64,000 bases of DNA from Parathielavia appendiculata (lineage: Eukaryota; Ascomycota; Sordariomycetes; Sordariales; Chaetomiaceae): assembly GCF_033297405.1 (NCBI RefSeq), contig NW_026944225.1:1343990-1407989 (forward strand), written 5' to 3'. Shown piece by piece: positions 56,599 to 64,000 of the stretch. The notes beneath the pieces were generated by a model, which had not been told where the DNA came from, did no database searches, and was given only the letters and a program-made list of their open reading frames with translations. The position numbers were made by a program, and so were the translations under genes. Numbering within the stretch: the stretch's first letter is position 1; each line of letters opens with the position of its first letter.

Positions 56599-59500
56599 GG
56601 AGCAAGGAGTCACTGGAACATTCAAAATTTTGATACCCCTTTTCCATGTAATGGTCGGTCTCCCGGAGGCGGACCAAACCATACCACACCACACCACACC
56701 ACACCGCAACATAGAGACACCTACCATACGGCTCACCGTGGTGGAGCCGACGATTGTTTTGATTGCGTTGGCTTGGTTTACTTGGCTTTGGCTGGGCGGG
56801 GCTGGAAGGGAACCAAGCCTGAGATACCGGACGGTAACGGAATGGATTGCGCTGGATCAGAAATACCCAGTACTTATCTATACCCATACCCCTCTTCTGT
56901 TGCGCAGTTTCTGTTTCGATTTTGCATTGTCGGACTGGGCTTACTTATTTCTGTTTCATGTTTCCCATTTCGTTTCTCTGTTGTTATTCCTTATTTGCAT
57001 TTGAAGATGTGGCACGGGAGCTTACTATTTGCATGCATGCATTGCATACCTGGCGTTTTGGGGGCGGTTGGGACTGATGGTTTATTGATTTGGTTGGTGG
57101 GAGAGGGTAAGACTGATGGATGGCGTTTTTTTTCTGTTTGGTTCCTGGTTTGGTTTGGTTGTGCGGGACACATCTGTTTGTTTCTTACATGTTGTTGTGC
57201 TGTTGTCGATGGGGATGAGGAGAGTCTTGGGTCTCTTCCTCCTTGGCTGATAATACCCACATGCCTCGCTTGCTCCCGTCCAGAGTTCGTTTAAAGATAA
57301 GGGTCTGGATGATGGAGGAGAGACTGTTTCCTGTTTGGTCGGTATGGAGGCGGTTTTGGTGTACGAAAAAAACGGTGTGTTGAGTCAAATGGTTGCGTGT
57401 GGCGGGTTATACAAAGAGAGAACCAGAGAAGAGGTGAAGACGGCAATTGAGAGCGAGCATACGATGGTATGAAGTTACATTTGAAAGGGATTGATTCTTC
57501 CAATGTGTGCCTTGCTCAATGTCAATATGTTACATGGTGCTGGTGTTGCTGCGTCTGGCTATTGGTGACCTGCTCTCTTGAAAGGATGTTTTTGACCGTT
57601 GCTGGTTTTTCACTTGCCCTTTTCCCTGATCACTCTGCCATCTTGGTGGCCTATATCGCCTATATTGGAGAGTCAAGCTGTATTTCGAGCGGTGCGGCTG
57701 CGCGTGTGTGTGTTGTTGTTATCCATCCCTTGTCCATGGCTTGGGAGACAGGCAATGGAAGCTGAATCAGGGTTTGTGTGTGGAACCCCTAGTGATCTAC
57801 TAGCGAGCGACTTATAGCAGCTGCCTGCATGGTCAAGATGGATCGGCAGAATATATTTCGCATTGCTGTGCGTTCCTCTGGGCTGTCTGGTAGATAGGTA
57901 AGGAAACTGTTGTTGCTGTCCGCCTCTATCCCTCTGGCTGTTTCAAACCACACCCTGAAAAAGAGCCGGCCTGGCAAGCTGGGGAAGTAGTTGGATTGGG
58001 ACATGTCACTGGTCTTTCGTGGCCGACTGCTTCCATGCCAGGGATGTGCTGAATCCTGCAAAGAACCTTCCATGCTCTTCACCCGTTTAACGAATTCATA
58101 CCTCGTACCTCGTACTGCGTCAGTGGGATACAAAGTTCCGACGTGTCGTTCTCGCTGTGCTTGCTTGTTATGCTACTTCCTTTTTATCCTTTCTTTTCCT
58201 TGTTCTCCTTTTACTTTTTTATTTTGTTGACTTGGTCAGTGAATGATTTGAACTTCGGGGGAGTGGAAGTGAAATAGATCGGCAGAGCTACCTTGGCCGT
58301 GATCGCTCAAGGGCATCACATCTATTTAGATTGCATGCGGTGATGCTGCAGGTGTTGGGCGACGGAGGGAAGAAACGAGTCGTTGAGGGTAAAAAAGACA
58401 GCTGTGAACATTCCCTGAGGTGTCTGGTCGAGATGTGCCCGTGCCTTTTGCTGAACAGGAAAGTCTCGTTTGGCCCTCGCACCAACATGCAGTGGCTTAT
58501 ATCTGAGTGGTCTCCTGCATGTTCATAGAAGGTCCCGATCTACAAGAGTAGGTAGGCACTTAGCAGACGACCTTGTCTCACTCTTGCAAGATTCGGATGG
58601 GCAATAATGTATCGTAGAAGGGAGTCTGTGTGGCAGAGCGGGTGAAAGGTCCAGCATCAATCCTGGTTCTCGTGTCAGTCGTCGTACCCTCCGCTGTGGC
58701 TTGATGGAATGCATGACCATGCGCCATTATTCAATTGTCCAGCAGGATACGTGGGCACGAGCGCATGGATGGAAAAGAGTTTGCGGACTTCGGAATGGCG
58801 CGTGACGTGATGAGAGAAGACCTATTAAGCGCCAGGGGTCATAAGAGATGGAGCACTGGTCTGTCTGCTGGAATGCGCTCCGTGTCTGATTGGCCTGTCG
58901 CATATGGCTCTTCAATATGGAACCGCAATGGAAAGGAAAGTGGAACAATAAAGTTGGGGATGGTGTGCCAAGGCTCGCCAGAACGGCAACCACGTCATTG
59001 GGGTTGCTGCAGGGTCGGAAGATCAGACGGAATTCAGCCCTATGAGATGCTCGGCGGCGACCGTGAAGTGCAGGTGGTTGATGCATGGATTTGTCATTAA
59101 ATTCACAGTTGGCATGATCTACACATGAACTCAAAGCACAACTGAGATAGATGATGGTGATTCTACTGATCTGCATCGAAAAGGTTCAAGAAGCGGTGCT
59201 AACCCCTCGCCTTGTGCGTGAAGCTCCGCCTGTGCGTGGGGCTCGGGCCCCCACGAGATGAACTGCATAGGTACTCCATACTCCGTACTCCGTCATTCTC
59301 AACGTCTGATTGTTGGCTGTCAACAGTCAACAGCAGGGCTGCGAAGTATGCTAGAAGGAGAGTGATTTGGCGGCCAATTGGGGAAATCAGTCTTCTCCTT
59401 CAGCTTTTTCTGAGCCCACAAATGCAAATCCACTTGCAAAGCACCACAAAGAAGCTCGGCGCGACCGTCACCTGCTCACCTCACGACATCACGTTCATCA

Positions 59501-59970
59501 TTTTGTCGCACTGGCAACTTGAACTTGCATGTGAGCCAGCCCCTGCATGCCGCACGGATCTACTCCTATTTGCAGCTCAGTTACGTAAGCCATCTATCCT
59601 GCAAAGAGTGAAGACGCCCACTCCACCAGGCTGCTTCGGCACGCTGATTGGTCCGGCCCAGACCACGGCCTCGCGTTTTGGAGAACGTCACGTCTTCCCA
59701 AGCGCTGGACCGCGCCCAGTATCCCGCATCACCAGCCATCACAACGAGCAATTATCTGGCTCTTGGGCACACGGCTGCATCTGGCAAGGCATTCTTATCC
59801 ATTTCTCGCAAATGTTAGAGAATAGCCGCGCCCAGCCCCGAGTGACGCTCACCTAGCAGCTCCCCCGGGTTCCGCGCTGACAAGCCCCCTTTTCCTGGAC
59901 AGCCCCTTCAATACCGCCTCTATATCGAGTCTCGATCTTCGACTACACCTTTCCATACAAGTCGCCGGTT
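56599..59970. other. 3.4 kb intergenic region
   Basis: 3' flank of the LRR gene, T- and TG-rich up to about 57600, then unassigned sequence and the NTO1 promoter. A TATATC element lies near 59921, 50 bp before the NTO1 ATG. Short ACTCCGTACTCCG-type repeats near 59277-59294. No gene supported. Confidence 0.45.
56684..56705. repeat. ACACC pentanucleotide microsatellite
   Basis: About four copies of ACACC in the LRR gene 3' flank. Confidence 0.8.
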
Positions 59971-62900
59971 ATGGCTCCGGCTCCGTCAACCCCGAGGCAC
60001 ACAGCACGAGGCCGGCCTCGGGGGCGTCCCAAGGGACCCGGCTCTGTAAGCGCGTCCCGCTCCAAGCGCATCGCTCCCGACGGCCCAGCCACTGAACCGC
60101 CTCCCAAAAAGCGTCGGTACATTCCAGGTGGCCCTGGCGGTGGCGGGCGCTTTGTGGACGAGGACGGCACCGAGATTCCCGCCGAGTCGCACGGCCCCTC
60201 CACGACCGTGTCCCGACCCCGGCTCGCTGCCGCGACTCAAGCACAGGCTACTCCGAGCGTGTATCCACCACGAAGAGAGCCCAGCAGGCGCATTCGGACA
60301 GCTGTTAACCGAGACGAACGAGACGATATGCAGTACAGCTCCGCGGCAGCCGTAGCCGCAGCCGTCGTGCAGAGTGAAGGGTACAAGCCACGCGAGGAGC
60401 GCGGATGGGAGGAGTTTCACCCGAATCTCGACATCGAAGCAACCTTCATGGTATACCAGGCCGATGAAGTAGACGGAGTCATCAGATCTGTCCCACCCAC
60501 TCCGGCCGTCCACGCCTCCGGCACGCTCATGAACGGCGGAGGGACCCCAACCAAAGAGGCAAACCCCGGTCTCGCCAACGGTGAAAACGGAACACCAAGC
60601 GGGCAGGGCAAGCCTTTCATCGGCGGATCGCTTGTAGATACACCAAGCAGGCGCCGTGTTGGCAGGCCGGCTCGAGAGTCGTTCTCGCTGTACGCCACTA
60701 GGACCCTCGACTCTGGCCCGAAGGTTCCCAAAGTCCTCCCCATCTCGGGCCAGACCTCCAAAGAGCGTCTCGACTTGAAGGCACCTCAGTACCGCAGGAC
60801 GAACCGCATCGCATTGTTCGAGAGCAAGACGTTTGGTCAAGCAAGGTATGTCGACAAGTCGATGATGAATGTCGGCTATCAAGAGAGCGACAACTTCATT
60901 CGGCCGGACCGCAACCTGATCAAGGCGACGGATGCGAATATGGAGGAGGATGCCGAACTGTGTGGTGCTGCGGGGAAAGCCGATGGCGATGCGGTCCAGC
61001 ACCCAGCGGGCGTCGTGGGTCGCGTGGAGTACGACATGGACGAGCAGGACGACATGTGGCTCGAAAAGCTCAACGCGCAGCGCAAGGCGGCCGACCTGGA
61101 CCCGATAACCCGCGAGATCTTTGAAATCACGATAACCAAGATTGAAAAGGAGTGGCATGCCCTCGAAAAGAGGATACCAAAACCGAACCCGAAGCCGCCG
61201 CAGACCCATCGACCGCGCTCAAGTTCAGCGGCGGCAGTCAACGGCGAGCCGCAGGCTGGCGAGGAGCAGGACAGCAAATGCGCCATCTGCGACGACGGCG
61301 ACTGCGAGAACACTAACGCCATTGTCTTTTGTGATGGCTGCGACCTTGCCGTCCATCAAGAGTGCTATGGGGTGCCATTCATTCCTGAGGGACAATGGCT
61401 ATGTCGCAAGTGCCAGCTTATTGGGCGCGGTATTCCGGTAAGTTTGGTAGTCCGAAGGTTGGAAATATGGATGGTACTAACATTATCGATGCAGACTTGC
61501 ATTTTCTGTCCAAATACCGACGGGGCGTTCAAGCAGACGAACTCGTCCAAATGGGCTCATCTGCTGTGCGCCATGTGGATCCCCGAGGTGTCCCTAGGCA
61601 ACCATACCTTCATGGAGCCTGTCATGGAGGTGGAAAAAGTGCCCAAGACGAGGTGGAGGTTGACGTGCTACATCTGCAGCCAGCGGATGGGCGCCTGCAT
61701 CCAGTGTTCTAACAAAAACTGCTACCAGGCCTTCCATGTGACGTGTGCCCGCCGGTGCCGGCTCTTCCTTAAGATGAAGAACAACCAGGGGGCCCTTGCG
61801 GTGCTGGATGGCTCTCCCCCGCTGAAGGCCTTCTGCGACAAGCACTGCCCCGAGAACTACGCCGAGGAAAACGGTGTGGCCCGGGCCACCAAGGAAGCAA
61901 AGCGCTTCTACAAGCGCACCATGAAAAACCGCATCTGGGCCGACAGCCAAGCCTCGGCCTTGCAGCTGGCCGCCGCCCACCGCAACGCCATAACAGAGCA
62001 CCCGCCCGACGAATCCCAACTTACCGGCGCAAAGGTTTCGGCTGTGCTCGCAGATAAAAAAAAGGGACAACCACCCAAAAACGTCTGGAAACTACCGTCG
62101 GGCGCACCCGTCATCCCGCAGGCGGTTTACGACCTGGTCGAGAGCGCTCTCGCACGGTTTCCGATTCGCAAACGCAAGGACTTTGTGGGCGAGGCCTGCA
62201 AATACTGGACCCTCAAACGCGAGGCACGCCGCGGCGCCGCCTTGCTCAAGCGACTGCAGCTGCAAATGGAGACGTTTACATCCATGGAGTTGACGCGTCG
62301 CGACTTCGCCGCCATGGGCTCCTCGGGCAGGGCGCGGCTCGACAGGAGAATCGAGTTCGCACGCATGCTCGAGGACGATCTGGCCAAGCTCAAGGAGCTA
62401 TGCGAACTGGTCCGGCAGCGCGAGGCTATCAAGCTCGAGCTGGCCGAGATTGAGGCCGACATGATCCATACGTGCTATTTCCCCATCGCCAAGGAGCTGC
62501 GGCCGATTCTTGATAAGGCCATTTTGTATGTTTCTGTCTGGCTACTGATTGATCAAGAACTGTCGCTGACATACTCCAGCCTCGACAAGAACGTTTTCAA
62601 GGAGGGTTTCCAGCAGATGCAGAACCGCATGGATAAGCTTCACTATGTCACCGCCATACCTTTTGCCCGCGATCTTTGCCAGGTTATCCATGTGGGAATC
62701 AACAAGCCCCCGGCAGCCCAAGAATACCGGGCAGAGCCTGTCGAGACCACCCCCAGCAAATACAACAACTTTGCAGAGATCGGCGCCCGCAAGCGCTTAG
62801 GCAAGCGAATCCTGAAGCTGCTTCAGCCGCACCTGGAAGATACGCTGAAAGCCGAGACGGAAATCACCCGTCAGCCGTATGAGCCGCTCCACAAGATCCT

Positions 62901-64000
62901 CGAAGCTATGCTTGAGGCGAGCGTCGAGGTGCGCCCGCAGCCGGCGACCAGTATCATGGTCTCGGACGCAGCACTCAGCCAGGATCAAGACGTTGACATG
63001 ACGGATGCGCCCGCCGAGGGCCAGATCATCGTCGCCGACCACAGCGAGGGCGTCAAAGACGCCGAGGCCGAGCTTGACGGAGCCCTGGATGACACCAACA
63101 TTGAAGTCGGCGGCGGCTACGAGCACGACGAAATAACACCGAAACCCAACGGCGTCCTCTCCACCGCGCAATCCGTTTCGGACGAGCCGCACCTCACAAA
63201 CGGCTTCTTCACCAACACAACCTCCAAACCGTCCACCGCTCCCGCCTCCCAGGCTTCCTTGCCCGGCGCTAGCTACACCACTCACTTCTCTTCTCGTCCT
63301 GATCAACATACCCTTAACAATAACACTGGCGGCGAAGATACCGGCCCGCTAACCCCGCCGCGATCCAACACCGGCTCTGCGTCCGCTGCTTCTTTTACCA
63401 TGACGGTTCCCAATAACAATAACAACCCCATCATCACTGTAACCAATGCCACCACCCCGCCGGCAGCAGCAGCAGCAGCAAATGCCCCAGCATCGTCGTC
63501 GACAACAGCGCACAACCCGCTCACAGACGGCGGCATCATGTGGTATCTGGCGGATTTCCAGCTGGTTGGTACCACGGCCGTGGATCCTGATGGTGTTGTT
63601 AGTGATGATGATGCTGATGATGGTAATGGGGAGGGGGAAGATGGTGATGGTGATGGTGATGAGAAATGGACTCACGGGCGCGAGGCGGCGCTACGGAGTC
63701 TGAGCGAGGAGCTGACTGATTTAGATGACGAGGCGTTGAGGGATTTGGGGGTTGGGGTTGATGTTGATGTTACTGTTGAGGCGGATGCTCATGCTGGTGG
63801 TGATGAGGGAAAGGTGGGAGATGATGGTGATGATGCTGATGATGCAGGGGGGGACGATGTGGTGATGGGAGATGGGATTGATGATGATAGGTTGGATGAC
63901 GAGGCGGATGAGATGACCATCACTTTTGCCGGGGATGGGGCCTCGAATGCGGACGGGAACGGTGCCGAGGCTTCTCGTCCTGACGGTGTTGTCAATCGTC
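59971..64000 (+). CDS. NTO1: NuA3 histone acetyltransferase subunit Nto1 (BRPF-like), 3' partial
   Basis: PHD-finger scaffold of the NuA3 complex, the fungal relative of BRPF1-3, which reads histone H3 methylation and supports H3 acetylation in the nucleus. Exons 59971-61437, 61495-62525 and 62580 to beyond 64000. It starts MAPAPSTPRHTARGRPRGRP with an AT-hook-like basic region and KKRRY. An Epl1/enhancer-of-polycomb-like segment (EYDMDEQDDMWLEKLN) precedes the Cys4HisCys3 PHD finger at about 437-481 (CAICDDGDCENTN to LCRKC). The extended PHD zinc knuckle runs about 490-612 (TCIFCPNTDGAFKQT, WAHLLCAMWIPEV, CYQAFHVTCARRC). The C-terminal region is long, disordered and strongly acidic (Asp/Gly repeats from 63600). 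The stop codon is outside the window. Confidence 0.93.
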   Translation, partial: MAPAPSTPRHTARGRPRGRPKGPGSVSASRSKRIAPDGPATEPPPKKRRYIPGGPGGGGRFVDEDGTEIPAESHGPSTTVSRPRLAAATQAQATPSVYPPRREPSRRIRTAVNRDERDDMQYSSAAAVAAAVVQSEGYKPREERGWEEFHPNLDIEATFMVYQADEVDGVIRSVPPTPAVHASGTLMNGGGTPTKEANPGLANGENGTPSGQGKPFIGGSLVDTPSRRRVGRPARESFSLYATRTLDSGPKVPKVLPISGQTSKERLDLKAPQYRRTNRIALFESKTFGQARYVDKSMMNVGYQESDNFIRPDRNLIKATDANMEEDAELCGAAGKADGDAVQHPAGVVGRVEYDMDEQDDMWLEKLNAQRKAADLDPITREIFEITITKIEKEWHALEKRIPKPNPKPPQTHRPRSSSAAAVNGEPQAGEEQDSKCAICDDGDCENTNAIVFCDGCDLAVHQECYGVPFIPEGQWLCRKCQLIGRGIPVSLVVRRLEIWMVLTLSMQTCIFCPNTDGAFKQTNSSKWAHLLCAMWIPEVSLGNHTFMEPVMEVEKVPKTRWRLTCYICSQRMGACIQCSNKNCYQAFHVTCARRCRLFLKMKNNQGALAVLDGSPPLKAFCDKHCPENYAEENGVARATKEAKRFYKRTMKNRIWADSQASALQLAAAHRNAITEHPPDESQLTGAKVSAVLADKKKGQPPKNVWKLPSGAPVIPQAVYDLVESALARFPIRKRKDFVGEACKYWTLKREARRGAALLKRLQLQMETFTSMELTRRDFAAMGSSGRARLDRRIEFARMLEDDLAKLKELCELVRQREAIKLELAEIEADMIHTCYFPIAKELRPILDKAILYVSVWLLIDQELSLTYSSLDKNVFKEGFQQMQNRMDKLHYVTAIPFARDLCQVIHVGINKPPAAQEYRAEPVETTPSKYNNFAEIGARKRLGKRILKLLQPHLEDTLKAETEITRQPYEPLHKILEAMLEASVEVRPQPATSIMVSDAALSQDQDVDMTDAPAEGQIIVADHSEGVKDAEAELDGALDDTNIEVGGGYEHDEITPKPNGVLSTAQSVSDEPHLTNGFFTNTTSKPSTAPASQASLPGASYTTHFSSRPDQHTLNNNTGGEDTGPLTPPRSNTGSASAASFTMTVPNNNNNPIITVTNATTPPAAAAAANAPASSSTTAHNPLTDGGIMWYLADFQLVGTTAVDPDGVVSDDDADDGNGEGEDGDGDGDEKWTHGREAALRSLSEELTDLDDEALRDLGVGVDVDVTVEADAHAGGDEGKVGDDGDDADDAGGDDVVMGDGIDDDRLDDEADEMTITFAGDGASNADGNGAEASRPDGVVNR

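Noticed and set aside
59986..61209. 407-codon minus-strand ORF opposite NTO1 exon 1
   Set aside because: Antisense of conserved PHD/Epl1 coding sequence; no own motif.

Overview
The window is nuclear DNA of a filamentous ascomycete, most likely a Sordariomycete of the Sordariales (Chaetomiaceae-like). The evidence is GC-rich coding sequence, many GT-AG introns of about 45-80 nt with CTAAC/CTGAC-type branch sites, and a set of typical Pezizomycotina proteins: a HET-domain protein, a Zn2Cys6 regulator, an OPT transporter, Rix1, Ypp1, Nto1 and Cbp3. Exon-intron models were built by hand. Thirteen multi-exon models that lie wholly inside the window close in frame from ATG to stop; one of these (Nrd1-like) has a doubtful first junction. 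Two further single-exon genes are intact.

Layout. 0-11 kb: coronin (-), an intron-containing tRNA-Val(CAC), a CDK11-type kinase (+), a relic Ty3/gypsy integrase in two inverted pieces, a secreted or GPI-type DUF7137-like protein (-), a 2 kb gap, and an Nrd1-like RRM protein (+). 11.4-14.5 kb: two divergent broken genes, a HET-domain gene (-) and a phosphoglycerate-mutase-family gene (+), each with several frame lesions although both flanks are intact. 14.7-30 kb: dense housekeeping genes: RIX1 (-), YPP1 (+), DHFR (+), CBP3 (-), mitochondrial beta-ketoacyl-ACP synthase CEM1 (-) and an OPT transporter (+). 30-43 kb: more loosely packed and metabolic, with an intradiol ring-cleavage dioxygenase (+), a Zn2Cys6 transcription factor (-) convergent to it, and a family III CoA-transferase (+). 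43-46 kb: pyruvate dehydrogenase protein X (-) and a TMEM223-like mitochondrial membrane protein (+), divergent. 46.2-54.0 kb: a 7.8 kb stretch with no convincing gene. 54-64 kb: a large LRR protein (+), a 3.4 kb gap, and the NuA3 subunit Nto1 (+), cut by the window end.

Functional threads. Three products act in mitochondria (Cbp3 for complex III assembly, Cem1 for octanoyl/lipoate supply, protein X, which carries a lipoyl domain), and a fourth, the TMEM223-like protein, probably does. Cem1 and protein X are linked through lipoic acid. The dioxygenase, Zn2Cys6 regulator and CoA-transferase form a plausible small aromatic-catabolism locus, which is inference from proximity only. No clear new defence or mobile system was found. 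The most unusual observations are the paired decayed genes, two introns of the OPT gene sharing almost identical 3' halves, a GC-AG intron plus a very long intron inside the Zn-cluster gene, and in-frame retainable introns in YPP1 and CBP3.
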